From an uncultured Oscillospiraceae bacterium (GTDB lineage: Bacteria; Bacillota; Clostridia; Oscillospirales; Oscillospiraceae), in assembly GCA_934589155.1 (NCBI GenBank), contig CAKTNP010000002.1:91471-155470 (forward strand): DNA of 64,000 nt. The letters run 5' to 3'. Position numbers and translations under genes: made by a program. Positions 41,792 to 49,233 of the stretch are shown piece after piece. The notes below the pieces were generated by a model that searched no databases, had not been told where the DNA came from, and worked only from the letters and a program-made list of their open reading frames with translations. The stretch's first letter is position 1. Each line of letters starts with the position of its first letter.

Positions 41792-42085
41792 ATGAACGAA
41801 TTCGGAGCAGATTTTATCACCATCGTCGACGAGGACGGTGTCGAATATGAATTGGAGATCCTCTCCACCCTGGAATATGAGGGCAGCGAGTATGTGGCCG
41901 TGATCCCTGCCGACGGCGATGCCAACGACAGCAAGGATCTGGAGGTCAGTATCCTCAAGAACACCGAGGAAAACGGCGAGCCCATCCTGGCGGCCATTAC
42001 GGATGACAAGGAGCTGGAGGCCGTCTACGGTCTCATGATGGATCAGCTCTACGAAGAGGCCGAGGGCGAGGACGACGACGAATAA
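41792..42085 (+). CDS. DUF1292 family protein (YrzB-like)
   Basis: 97 residues, strongly acidic: FITIVDEDGVEYELEILSTL, EYVAVIPADG and EDGEPILAAITDDKELEAVY-like blocks are the DUF1292 pattern. In many Firmicutes this family lies beside ruvX/yrrK; here ruvX is 3 kb away on the other strand. No function is established. Start chosen at MNEFGADF from the promoter position and a GGTGCGGAG site; an ATG six codons earlier is the alternative. Confidence 0.8.
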   Translation: MNEFGADFITIVDEDGVEYELEILSTLEYEGSEYVAVIPADGDANDSKDLEVSILKNTEENGEPILAAITDDKELEAVYGLMMDQLYEEAEGEDDDE

Positions 42086-42092
42086 GCCAACT

Positions 42093-42286
42093 TTCCTGCT
42101 TGGTGCGTGACGCTCTCTTTTGGACCCACATCTTGTATATTGGGACGTTTGACTTCTCCGTCGGATTGCAGACCTCCCGCCGGCGCTTCGACGTGCGGTG
42201 GAAGCTGGGAGCAGACAAGACGCAGAGCGGCGACCCACCTGCCGATTCGTGCAGGTCATAAACGAGAGTGCACGGCTAAAGCGGGG
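42093..42286 (+). ncRNA. ssrS: Probable 6S RNA
   Basis: A 190-nt non-coding stretch that folds into one long rod. TTCCTGCTTGGTGCGTGACGCTCTC at the 5' side pairs irregularly with GAGAGTGCACGG, TAAAGCGGGG and GGGAA at the 3' side. The middle has an open region, a side hairpin ACCTGC/GCAGGT, and a distal stem CCTCCC/GGGAG. This is the layout of 6S RNA, which mimics an open promoter and binds RNA polymerase. A strong terminator follows. No clear promoter is seen between the DUF1292 gene and its 5' end, so it may be processed from that transcript. Confidence 0.55.
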
Positions 42287-42293
42287 TTTGGGA

Positions 42294-42335
42294 AGGACCC
42301 GGACATTTTGTCCGGGTCCTTCTTTTTGCAGAAAG
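42294..42335 (+). terminator. Terminator of the 6S-like RNA
   Basis: AAGGACCCGGACA pairs with TGTCCGGGTCCTT (loop TTT), followed by CTTTTT. Confidence 0.9.
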
Positions 42336-42424
42336 AACGCCGGCCCGCCTGGCGGTTATAATCAATCCGTGCGTCAAAAAGTTGTGAACATTTTTCCTTT
42401 TCCCGCTTTTCCGGCAAAAGATAC

Positions 42425-42453
42425 TTGAAACCCCGGGGCAGATGGGCTATAAT
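42425..42453 (+). promoter_or_regulatory. Promoter of the PrsA-type foldase gene
   Basis: TTGAAA (42425-42430), 17 bp, TATAAT (42448-42453). Confidence 0.85.
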
Positions 42454-42513
42454 AAGCCATGATTTTGCGGCCGGGAGTTTCCGCCGCCTACCCAAACGAG
42501 AGGATTTGATAAC

Positions 42514-44124
42514 ATGAGTGCATCCCGCGAAAGAAAGCTCCGCCAGAAGCCCGACACCGCTTCTGCGGCAGAGAAGTCCGAAAAGATCAAAAAAGAGCAG
42601 AAGCAGGCTAAGACCCTGAAGCTCCAGACCACCATTTTTGTGGTTGTCTGCGTCCTGATGGTCGCCGTTCTCATCGGCTACGGCATTGTCTGCACCGGCG
42701 TTGTGGAGCGGAATAAGACCGCCCTGACCGTTGGCGAACACAAGGTCACCGCCGCGGAAATGAACTACTTCTTCGTGACGGAAGCCTATGAATATTACAA
42801 GCAGAACGCCGACCTGATGAAGTACTTCATCAGCTCCTCCGCCCCTCTGGATCAGCAGGTCCTGAACCAGGACACCGGCTATACCTGGGCCGATCAGTTC
42901 ATGGAGGCCACCGTTACCAAGGTCCGGGATACTTACGCCATGTATGACAAGGCTCTGGCCGACGGCTATGAGCTGGACGAGGACACCCTGTCCTCCATCG
43001 ACACCGCCATTGACTCCCTGTCCACCTACGCCAGCCTCCGGGGCCTGTCCAATGCCGACGCCTATCTGAAGTCCGTCTATGGTCGGGGCTGCACCACGGA
43101 GAACTACCGTCATTTCCTGACCGTCCGGCAGATCGCCGCGGGCTACGCCGGCCAGTATAACGACAACATCACCTGGACCGATCAGGAGCTGGCCGATTAT
43201 GAGGCCAAGGATCCCCTGAAGTACAACTCCTACTCCTTCCGGAACTACTTCATCGCCGTCAACGACTACTATGACTCCGACGCCACCGACGAGGAGAAGG
43301 CCGCCGCTCAGGTCACTGCCAAGGACGAGGCCGACAAGATGCTGGCCGCCTCCACCACCGAGGACGGCTTCGTGGCCTCCGCCAACGACATTGAGGTCCG
43401 CACCACCAAGTCCACCACCTCCACCGATTCCACCGAGGAGACCACCGCCGCCTACGATGCCTCCACCGCCACCCTGTACACCGGCGTGCTGCGGGACAAC
43501 GTGAACTCCACCATTGCCGAGTGGGTCACCGACAGCAGCCGGAAGGCCGGCGATACGACCATCGTTCCCAGCTACTCCACCGCAGACGGCCAGGAGGACA
43601 CCCTCATCGGCTACTACGTGACCATGTTCCTGGGCTCCACCGACAATAGCGACGTCTTCACCAAGGACGTGCGCCACATCCTGGTGTCCGACACCTCCGA
43701 GTCCGGCCAGGAAAAGGCCGCCGAACTTCTGGCACAGTTCGAGGAGGACCCCACCGAGGAGCACTTCGCCGAAATGGCCAAGGAGAACTCCGCGGACAGC
43801 GGTTCCAAGGACAACGGCGGCCTGTACGAGGCCGTGACCCCGGGCCAGATGGTGGATGCCTTCAACAGCTGGCTGTTCAAGGAAGACCACAAGGCCGGTG
43901 ATTACGGCGTTATCAAGACCGACTACGGCTATCACCTCATGTACATGGTAGGCGACAACATCAGCTACCGCCAGTCCATGCTGGAGTCCGATTACCGTTC
44001 CAGCCTGTATAACGACTGGTACACCGAGGTCACCGAGGGCTATACCGCCGAGCGTAAGGGCGGCATGCGCTGGGTCAACACCTCCGTCTACCTGAACACC
44101 AGCTCCTCCGGCAGCTCCAACTAA
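42514..44124 (+). CDS. Membrane-anchored PrsA/SurA-type peptidylprolyl isomerase
   Basis: 536 residues. Lys/Gln-rich cytosolic start, membrane helix at about 38-62, a SurA-like helical chaperone region (ALTVGEHKVTAAEMNYFFVT...), a Ser/Thr-rich insert near 300-320, and a parvulin domain at about 388-490: VRHILVSDTSESGQEKAAEL, NGGLYEAVTPGQMVDAFNSW and TDYGYHLMYM. It folds secreted proteins outside the membrane. Unlike PrsA of Bacillus it is held by an uncleaved helix, with no lipobox. GAGAGG precedes the ATG. Confidence 0.88.
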   Translation: MSASRERKLRQKPDTASAAEKSEKIKKEQKQAKTLKLQTTIFVVVCVLMVAVLIGYGIVCTGVVERNKTALTVGEHKVTAAEMNYFFVTEAYEYYKQNADLMKYFISSSAPLDQQVLNQDTGYTWADQFMEATVTKVRDTYAMYDKALADGYELDEDTLSSIDTAIDSLSTYASLRGLSNADAYLKSVYGRGCTTENYRHFLTVRQIAAGYAGQYNDNITWTDQELADYEAKDPLKYNSYSFRNYFIAVNDYYDSDATDEEKAAAQVTAKDEADKMLAASTTEDGFVASANDIEVRTTKSTTSTDSTEETTAAYDASTATLYTGVLRDNVNSTIAEWVTDSSRKAGDTTIVPSYSTADGQEDTLIGYYVTMFLGSTDNSDVFTKDVRHILVSDTSESGQEKAAELLAQFEEDPTEEHFAEMAKENSADSGSKDNGGLYEAVTPGQMVDAFNSWLFKEDHKAGDYGVIKTDYGYHLMYMVGDNISYRQSMLESDYRSSLYNDWYTEVTEGYTAERKGGMRWVNTSVYLNTSSSGSSN

Positions 44125-44133
44125 ACGAAAATC

Positions 44134-44160
44134 AGGCCCGGAGCATTGGCTCCGGGCCTT
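44134..44160 (+). terminator. Hairpin after the foldase gene
   Basis: AGGCCCGGAGC pairs with GCTCCGGGCCT (loop ATTG). The following T-run is weak. Confidence 0.6.
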
Positions 44161-44209
44161 CGTATATCCTGCCGCCTCCTGGGGAATCCTTCCACAGGAG
44201 GCGATCTTT

Positions 44210-44569
44210 ATGAAAAAACGCAGATTCTGGGGCAGTGCCGGGGCGGGTGCCCTGGCAGGGGCGGTCAACGGCCTGTTCGGCGCCGGCGGCGGCATGGTGT
44301 TCCTCCCGGCCCTGTCCCGGCTGGCCCGGCCCCAAGAGGATGAGCTGTTCCCCGCCTCCGTGGCCACGATCCTCCCCCTGTGCCTAGTGTCCCTGACGGT
44401 CTACGGCCTCCGGGATCCTCTGCCCTGGGCGGAGGCATTTCCTTATCTTCTGGGCAGCGGCCTGGGCGGCATCGGAGCCGGCCTGTTCGGCAGGAAAATT
44501 CCCACCGCCGTTCTCCACCGGATCCTGGGCCTGTTGATCCTCTGGGGCGGGATCCGGAACCTATGCTGA
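44210..44569 (+). CDS. TauE/SafE (TSUP) transporter, N-terminal half as a separate protein
   Basis: 119 residues with about three to four membrane helices. GALAGAVNGLFGAGGGMVFL is the first TSUP repeat motif (GxxxGxxGxGGG). TSUP proteins, which export sulfite, sulfoacetate and other organic anions, normally have about 250 residues and two such repeats. Here the second repeat is a separate gene whose ATG overlaps this stop (ATGCTGA). AGGAGG lies upstream. The two products presumably form one transporter. Confidence 0.8.
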   Translation: MKKRRFWGSAGAGALAGAVNGLFGAGGGMVFLPALSRLARPQEDELFPASVATILPLCLVSLTVYGLRDPLPWAEAFPYLLGSGLGGIGAGLFGRKIPTAVLHRILGLLILWGGIRNLC

Positions 44570-44931
44570 GCTCCTTCCCCGCCGCCGTCGTGGTCGGCAC
44601 CCTCTTGGGCTTTCTCTCCGGCCTGGGGGTAGGCGGCGGCAGTCTCCTCGTGGTGTGGCTCACGGCGGTGCTGGCCGCGGAGCCCCGGCTGGCCCAGGGC
44701 ATGAACCTGCTGTTCTTCCTGCCTGCCGCCCTCTGCGCCTGCTTTTTCCACATCCGGAGGAAAAAGCTCCCCTGGTCCCTGGTGCTGCCCGCCGCCGGTG
44801 CCGGGTGCCTGACGGCGGCTCTGGGTGCCTTTCTCGCCGGCCGCATGGATACGGACCTGCTGCGGCGGCTCTTCGGCGGTCTTCTGCTTCTGACGGGTCT
44901 GTCGGAGCTGTTCCGCAGACCGAAAAAATAG
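44563..44931 (+). CDS. TauE/SafE (TSUP) transporter, C-terminal half as a separate protein
   Basis: 122 residues, about four membrane helices. VVGTLLGFLSGLGVGGGSLL is the second TSUP repeat motif. Together with the previous gene the length (241) equals one normal TSUP protein. It has its own ATG, 7 bp inside the previous gene, but no independent ribosome site, so it depends on coupling. A true split pair is favoured over a sequencing error because both halves have sensible ends. Confidence 0.8.
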   Translation: MLSSFPAAVVVGTLLGFLSGLGVGGGSLLVVWLTAVLAAEPRLAQGMNLLFFLPAALCACFFHIRRKKLPWSLVLPAAGAGCLTAALGAFLAGRMDTDLLRRLFGGLLLLTGLSELFRRPKK

Positions 44932-44957
44932 GCCCGGCGCCGCCGGGCCTGCTTTTT
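44930..44957. terminator. Terminator between the TSUP genes and ruvX
   Basis: AGGCCCGGC pairs with GCCGGGCCT (loop GCC), followed by GCTTTTT on the + strand; the A-run on the other side may serve ruvX. Confidence 0.82.
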
Positions 44958-45369
44958 ATCGGTTCCGGAAGGCCAGATACCCCTCCAGGATCAGGGATGC
45001 CGCCACAGCGTCCACGGTGTTCTTCCGCTTCTTTCCATGGTAATTGTGGTCCGACAGAATCTGGTGGGCCTCCACCGTGGTCCGTCGCTCGTCCCACAGC
45101 CGGACTTCTTTTCCCAGGACCTCAGCCAGATCCCGGGCAAAGTCCCGGTACAGCTCCGCCCGGGGGCCCTCCGTGCCGTCCATATTCCGGGGAAAGCCCA
45201 TGACGATCTCCTCCGCCCCGGTCTCCGCCGCAATTTTTTTCAGCTCCTCCATGGTCTTCTCCCGGTTCCTGCTGTGGATCACCGTGGTGCTGCCCACAAT
45301 GGTCCCCATCAGGTCCGACAGGGCCACCCCCGTCCTGGCGTCGCCGTAATCAATGGCCATGATCCGCAT
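44956..45369 (-). CDS. ruvX: Putative pre-16S rRNA nuclease / Holliday junction resolvase YqgF
   Basis: 137 residues, RNase H-like fold: MRIMAIDYGDARTGVALSD, VMGFPRNMDGTEGPRAE, WDERRTTVEAH and KKRKNTVDAVAASLILEGYL, carrying the conserved acidic residues in motifs 1, 3 and 4. The family trims the 5' end of 16S rRNA in E. coli. It converges with the TSUP pair. Confidence 0.95.
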   Translation of the reverse strand: MRIMAIDYGDARTGVALSDLMGTIVGSTTVIHSRNREKTMEELKKIAAETGAEEIVMGFPRNMDGTEGPRAELYRDFARDLAEVLGKEVRLWDERRTTVEAHQILSDHNYHGKKRKNTVDAVAASLILEGYLAFRNR

Positions 45370-45436
45370 ATTCCATTCCTCCCGGATTTTTTCTTCATTA
45401 TATCCGAAAATTCCGAGAAAAGAAAGGAAAAAAACA

Positions 45437-45465
45437 TTGACCTATCAGATTTCCTATGATACAAT
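45437..45465 (+). promoter_or_regulatory. Promoter of the rpmG-secE-nusG operon
   Basis: TTGACC (45437-45442), 17 bp, TACAAT (45460-45465). The 130-nt leader contains a GGCGG-type hairpin near 45520-45545 of unknown role. Confidence 0.82.
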
Positions 45466-45602
45466 GGCTCTACCTGTGAAAAAGGGCCTTGTATTCCTGC
45501 GCCCATTTTCAGCCTGTCCGCGGCGTTGTAGTTCCGCCGCCTGCCATAAACTTTTCCTGGCACAGGTGATACAGGGAGGCAATTTTTAAGGAGGTGCCGT
45601 CA

Positions 45603-45752
45603 ATGCGCGTAAAGGTCACACTGAGATGCTCTGAGTGCAAGCAGAGAAACTACAACACCATGAAAAACAAGAAGAACGACCCTGACCGGCTCGAGATGAA
45701 GAAGTATTGCAGGTTCTGCAGAAAGCATACCATTCACAACGAGACGAAGTAA
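45603..45752 (+). CDS. rpmG: 50S ribosomal protein L33, zinc-binding form
   Basis: 49 residues beginning [20 protein letters not shown]. The pairs CSEC (9-12) and CRFC (36-39) show the zinc-containing form of L33. AAGGAGG precedes the ATG. The order rpmG-secE-nusG-rplK-rplA is standard in Firmicutes. Confidence 0.96.
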   Translation: MRVKVTLRCSECKQRNYNTMKNKKNDPDRLEMKKYCRFCRKHTIHNETK

Positions 45753-45782
45753 GCCGCGTGCTGAAAGGAAAGGGTGAAAGAC

Positions 45783-46013
45783 ATGGCAGAAGCCAAGAAG
45801 AAAAACTGGTTTGCGCGGACCTGGGGTAAGATCCGCAAGTTCTTCCGGGAGCTGAAAAGCGAACTGAAGAAGGTCGTTTGGCCCACCAAGGAGCAGGTTC
45901 TGAAGAACACGCTGGTCGTTGTGCTGTGTGTGCTGGTCCTGGGCGTTTTCATCTGGGTTTTCGACTTCGTGGCCGGCCTCGGCATTACGGGTCTGATCTC
46001 CCTGACGAAGTAA
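45783..46013 (+). CDS. secE: Preprotein translocase subunit SecE
   Basis: 76 residues: an amphipathic helix (FFRELKSELKKVVWPTKEQV, the universal SecE signature) followed by one membrane helix (TLVVVLCVLVLGVFIWVFDF). It clamps SecY in the SecYEG channel. ATG at 45783 preferred over a GTG three codons upstream. Confidence 0.96.
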   Translation: MAEAKKKNWFARTWGKIRKFFRELKSELKKVVWPTKEQVLKNTLVVVLCVLVLGVFIWVFDFVAGLGITGLISLTK

Positions 46014-46022
46014 GGTAACGTC

Positions 46023-46550
46023 ATGGCAGAAGCTGCAAAGTGGTATGTTGTCCATACCTACTCCGGTTATGAAAACACGGTAAAGGCCACCATTGAGCGC
46101 ACCGTGGAGTCCCGCGGGCTCCAGGATGTGATCCATGTGGTCTCCATCCCCATGGAGACCGTTACCGAAGTGACCGAGTCCGGCGTCAGCAAAACCTTTG
46201 ACCGCAAGGTGTTCCCCGGCTACGTGCTGGTGAAGATGATCATGTCCGACGACAGCTGGTATATCATCAAGAACGTCCGCGGCGTCACCGGTTTTGTGGG
46301 CTCCGGTACCAAACCCACCCCCCTGACCGAAGAAGAGGTTGCCCAGCTCGGCGTTGAAAAGCGGGAGATCGTCGTGAACTACGGCGTCGGCGATACCGTG
46401 AAGATCAACGAGGGCCCCCTTACCTCCTTCAACGGCACCGTGGAGGCTGTGGACGTGGACAAGAACAAAGTTCGCGTGGTCGTATCCATGTTCGGCCGCG
46501 AGACGCCTGTGGAGCTGGAGCTCGATCAGGTAGAAGTCGTTTCTTTATAA
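46023..46550 (+). CDS. nusG: Transcription termination/antitermination protein NusG
   Basis: 175 residues. NGN domain ([41 protein letters not shown]) and a C-terminal KOW domain ([20 protein letters not shown]). It binds RNA polymerase and contacts Rho or S10. It begins 9 bp after secE. Confidence 0.97.
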   Translation: MAEAAKWYVVHTYSGYENTVKATIERTVESRGLQDVIHVVSIPMETVTEVTESGVSKTFDRKVFPGYVLVKMIMSDDSWYIIKNVRGVTGFVGSGTKPTPLTEEEVAQLGVEKREIVVNYGVGDTVKINEGPLTSFNGTVEAVDVDKNKVRVVVSMFGRETPVELELDQVEVVSL

Positions 46551-46579
46551 ACGCACTGGGCCGGATCCCCGGCCGGAAC

Positions 46580-46631
46580 GTGGGAGGGGCTTTGCCCCGA
46601 AAGAAATGCGCCTAGGGCGTATGTTACCACA
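46580..46631 (+). promoter_or_regulatory. Probable L1-binding leader ahead of rplK
   Basis: GTGGGAGGGGC...TTACCACA brackets a GGGGC/GCCCC hairpin. The GTGG/CCAC closure with an inner GAGG resembles the 23S rRNA site for L1, whose binding to mRNA represses rplKA translation. Confidence 0.5.
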
Positions 46632-46654
46632 TCTTATTCAGGAGGTGCTTTATC

Positions 46655-47080
46655 ATGGCACAGAAAGTTACTGGCATTATCAAACTGCAGATCCCCGCTG
46701 CGAAGGCGACCGCTTCCCCCCCTGTGGGCCCCGCCCTCGGCCAGCACGGCGTGAACATCGCGCAGTTTATTAAGGAATTCAACGAGCGGACCAAGGATCA
46801 GGCTGGCTTCAAGATTCCCGTGGTCATCACCGTCTACGCCGACCGCAGCTTCACCTTTGTCACCAAGACGCCCCCCACCCCCACCCTCATCATGAAGGCC
46901 GTGGGCGTTGAGAAGGGCTCCGGTGTCCCCAACAAGGACAAGGTCGCAAAGATCACCCGGGCTCAGCTCCATGAGATTGCGGAGAAGAAGATGCCCGACC
47001 TGACCGCCGCCTCCATCGAGGCCGCCGAGAGCCAGGTCGCCGGTACCTGCCGTTCCATGGGCGTTGTCGTCGAGGACTAA
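46655..47080 (+). CDS. rplK: 50S ribosomal protein L11
   Basis: 141 residues: [39 protein letters not shown] and [14 protein letters not shown] are L11 landmarks. It forms the GTPase-associated stalk base. CAGGAGG precedes the ATG. Confidence 0.97.
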   Translation: MAQKVTGIIKLQIPAAKATASPPVGPALGQHGVNIAQFIKEFNERTKDQAGFKIPVVITVYADRSFTFVTKTPPTPTLIMKAVGVEKGSGVPNKDKVAKITRAQLHEIAEKKMPDLTAASIEAAESQVAGTCRSMGVVVED

Positions 47081-47125
47081 GAGTTGCTTGCCGAGGCTAT
47101 AAGACAGACCTGTCTTGCCTCAAAA

Positions 47126-47153
47126 TGTGGGAGGATTATTCCGCATCACCACT
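47126..47153 (+). promoter_or_regulatory. Probable L1-binding site ahead of rplA
   Basis: TGTGGGAGGATTATTCCGCA followed by TCACCAC: a compact GTGG-GAGG/CACCAC element close to the L1 target in 23S rRNA, just before the rplA ribosome site. Confidence 0.5.
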
Positions 47154-47171
47154 TTTAAGGAGGATAATACA

Positions 47172-47861
47172 TTGTTTAGAGGTAAAAAATATACTGATAG
47201 CGCGAAGCAGATCGACCGCGCCATGCTGTACGATCCCGCTGACGCTCTGGGCCTGGTGGTCAAGTCCGCCACTGCCAAGTTCGACGAGACCGTCGAGATC
47301 CATGTGAAGCTGGGCGTTGACTCCCGGCACGCCGACCAGCAGGTCCGCGGCGCCATCGTCCTGCCCAACGGCACCGGTAAGACCCGCAAGGTCCTGGTCT
47401 TCGCCAAGGACGCCAAGGCGGACGAGGCCAAGGAGGCCGGCGCCGACTACGTGGGCGGCATGGACCTGGTGGAGAAGATCACCAAGGAGAACTGGTTCGA
47501 CTTCGACGTGGTCGTGGCTACCCCCGACATGATGGGTATCGTGGGCCGTCTTGGTAAGGTCCTGGGCCCCAAGGGTCTGATGCCCTCTCCCAAGGCTGGC
47601 ACCGTGACCCCCAACGTCACCGCCGCCGTCAAGGAGATCAAAGCCGGTAAGATCGAGTACCGTCTCGACAAGACCAACATCATTCACTGCCCCATCGGCA
47701 AGGCTTCCTTCGGCGCCGACAAGCTGCTGGAGAACATGGACGCTCTGATGAACGCCATCGTAAAGGCCAAGCCCTCCGCTTCCAAGGGCCAGTATATCCG
47801 GTCCTGCGTCCTGGCTTCCACCATGGGCCCCGGCGTGAAGGTCAACACCAGCAAGTACTAA
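47172..47861 (+). CDS. rplA: 50S ribosomal protein L1
   Basis: 229 residues with [20 protein letters not shown] at the start and [20 protein letters not shown], the RNA-binding signature. The start is TTG at 47172, 6 nt after AAGGAGGA; no ATG fits and the protein length is normal. L1 forms the movable E-site stalk and is the autoregulator of this operon. Confidence 0.96.
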   Translation: MFRGKKYTDSAKQIDRAMLYDPADALGLVVKSATAKFDETVEIHVKLGVDSRHADQQVRGAIVLPNGTGKTRKVLVFAKDAKADEAKEAGADYVGGMDLVEKITKENWFDFDVVVATPDMMGIVGRLGKVLGPKGLMPSPKAGTVTPNVTAAVKEIKAGKIEYRLDKTNIIHCPIGKASFGADKLLENMDALMNAIVKAKPSASKGQYIRSCVLASTMGPGVKVNTSKY

Positions 47862-47868
47862 GATTTCC

Positions 47869-47898
47869 TCTCCCCGCACAAGTTTCTGTGCGGGGAGA
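47869..47898 (+). terminator. Hairpin after rplA
   Basis: TCTCCCCGCACA pairs with TGTGCGGGGAGA (loop AGTTTC). The trailing sequence, CCCCCTGTTTTC, is only weakly T-rich. Confidence 0.6.
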
Positions 47899-47932
47899 CC
47901 CCCTGTTTTCTCCCAAATAGCAGAAAAAAGCC

Positions 47933-47961
47933 TTGACTTCTGTTCTTTCTTCTGCTATTAT
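47933..47961 (+). promoter_or_regulatory. Promoter of rplJL
   Basis: TTGACT (47933-47938), 17 bp, TATTAT (47956-47961). Confidence 0.82.
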
Positions 47962-47967
47962 ATATCC

Positions 47968-48095
47968 GTTGCCCAAGACAGCAGGTGGCCTTATGGCCGT
48001 AATTGGTTCTCCATCCTGCCGAGGTTGCGCTTAAATAGGATCTTCCTTTTTGCGTCCTCTTGTCTGTCGGCAAGTGGACTTTATTTTTTTGGAGG
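47968..48095 (+). promoter_or_regulatory. L10 leader RNA
   Basis: The leader contains CCCAAGACAGCAGGTGGCC and then CATCCTGCCGAGGTTGCGC, the kink-turn-bearing core of the Firmicute L10 leader, followed by TTTTTGCGTCCTC. L10-L12 binds it to repress rplJL. Confidence 0.88.
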
Positions 48096-48104
48096 TGAAT
48101 TTTC

Positions 48105-48632
48105 ATGCCCAACGCAAAAGTACTGGAAAGCAAGAAGGTCGTTGTGGACTCCCTGACGCAGAAGCTCCAGGGCGCTACCGCTGCCGTCTTTGTGGACTAC
48201 CGGGGCATCACCGTGGCTCAGGATACCGAGCTGCGTAAGCGTTTCCGTGAGGCCGGCGTAGACTACTCCGTTGTGAAGAACACCCTGACCCGTTTTGCCG
48301 CCAGAAATGCCGGCTACGATCAGTTTGACGAGGTTCTCAACGGCACCACTTCTATGGCCTGCACCACCGGCGACCCCATCGCTCCCGCTCGGATCGTCTG
48401 TGAGTTCGCCAAGAAGAACAAGAACGTTCTTTCCATCAAGGGCGGCTTCGTTGAGGGTTCCGTCCTGTCCGCCGACCAGCTGAACGCCTTCGGTGAGCTG
48501 CCCAGCAAGGACGCTCTTGTGGCTCAGGTGCTCGGCACCTTCCTGGCTCCGATCTCCAGCCTGGCATTTGTCCTGGATCAGATCCGCGCCCAGAAGGAAG
48601 GCCCCGTGGAAGAAGCTCCCGCGGAAGCCTGA
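48105..48632 (+). CDS. rplJ: 50S ribosomal protein L10
   Basis: 175 residues: KVVVDSLTQKLQGATAAVFV, DYRGITVAQDTELRKRFREA and VVKNTLTRFAARNAG are L10 blocks; the C-terminal helix binds L7/L12 dimers. GGAGGTG precedes the ATG. Confidence 0.97.
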   Translation: MPNAKVLESKKVVVDSLTQKLQGATAAVFVDYRGITVAQDTELRKRFREAGVDYSVVKNTLTRFAARNAGYDQFDEVLNGTTSMACTTGDPIAPARIVCEFAKKNKNVLSIKGGFVEGSVLSADQLNAFGELPSKDALVAQVLGTFLAPISSLAFVLDQIRAQKEGPVEEAPAEA

Positions 48633-48682
48633 TCATCCATTCATCATTTATTTTGAAATTACCAAATTAGGAGGAAATTACA

Positions 48683-49060
48683 ATGGCTAGTGAAAAAGTC
48701 ACTGCTCTCGTTGAGGAAGTAAAGGGCCTGACCGTTCTGGAGCTGTCCGAACTGGTCCACACCCTGGAGGAAGTTTTCGGCGTGTCCGCCGCTGCTGCCG
48801 CTGTTGCTGCTCCCGCCGCTGGCGGCGCTGCCGAGGCTGCTGAGGAGAAGACCGAGTTCGACGTGGTCCTGAAGGAAGTCGGCGGCAACAAGATCGCCGT
48901 CATCAAGGTTGTCCGTGCCGCTACCGGCCTGGGCCTGAAGGAAGCCAAGGAGCTGGTCGACAACGCTCCCAAGGCCGTGAAGGAAGCCATCTCCAAGGAA
49001 GATGCCGAGAAGCTGGCTGCCGAGCTGAAGGAAGCCGGCGCTACCGCCGAGGTGAAATAA
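48683..49060 (+). CDS. rplL: 50S ribosomal protein L7/L12
   Basis: 125 residues: helical dimerisation domain, an Ala-rich hinge ([20 protein letters not shown]), and the C-terminal domain [20 protein letters not shown], then [20 protein letters not shown], that recruits translation factors. The gene is followed by a terminator, not by rpoB. Confidence 0.98.
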   Translation: MASEKVTALVEEVKGLTVLELSELVHTLEEVFGVSAAAAAVAAPAAGGAAEAAEEKTEFDVVLKEVGGNKIAVIKVVRAATGLGLKEAKELVDNAPKAVKEAISKEDAEKLAAELKEAGATAEVK

Positions 49061-49078
49061 GTTATTCCCCCGCGTTTC

Positions 49079-49110
49079 ACGGAGCGTCCTACGGGACGCT
49101 CCGTTTTTTC
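49079..49110 (+). terminator. Terminator after rplL
   Basis: ACGGAGCGTCC pairs with GGACGCTCCGT, followed by TTTTTT. Confidence 0.92.
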
Positions 49111-49136
49111 TTAATTTCTTAATTTTTTTCGCTTTA

Positions 49137-49165
49137 TTGACTTTTTCCCCGGGGACGGGTACAAT
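49137..49165 (+). promoter_or_regulatory. Promoter of the LCP gene
   Basis: TTGACT (49137-49142), 17 bp, TACAAT (49160-49165). Confidence 0.85.
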
Positions 49166-49233
49166 ATAGCAATGATTGACTTGTCGCTTTCGGGGGGATT
49201 CTGTCTCCTTCCCGGAACCGGAAAGGAGTTTCT

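Noticed and set aside
44210..44931. Sequencing frameshift in a single TSUP gene
   Set aside because: Both halves have proper ends and the overlap ATGCTGA is a standard coupling arrangement, also seen at 17172 in the ABC pair; kept as a finding to be checked, not as a pseudogene.
47869..48104. A small protein gene between rplA and rplJ
   Set aside because: Short open frames exist, but the stretch is filled by the hairpin, the rplJ promoter and the L10 leader.
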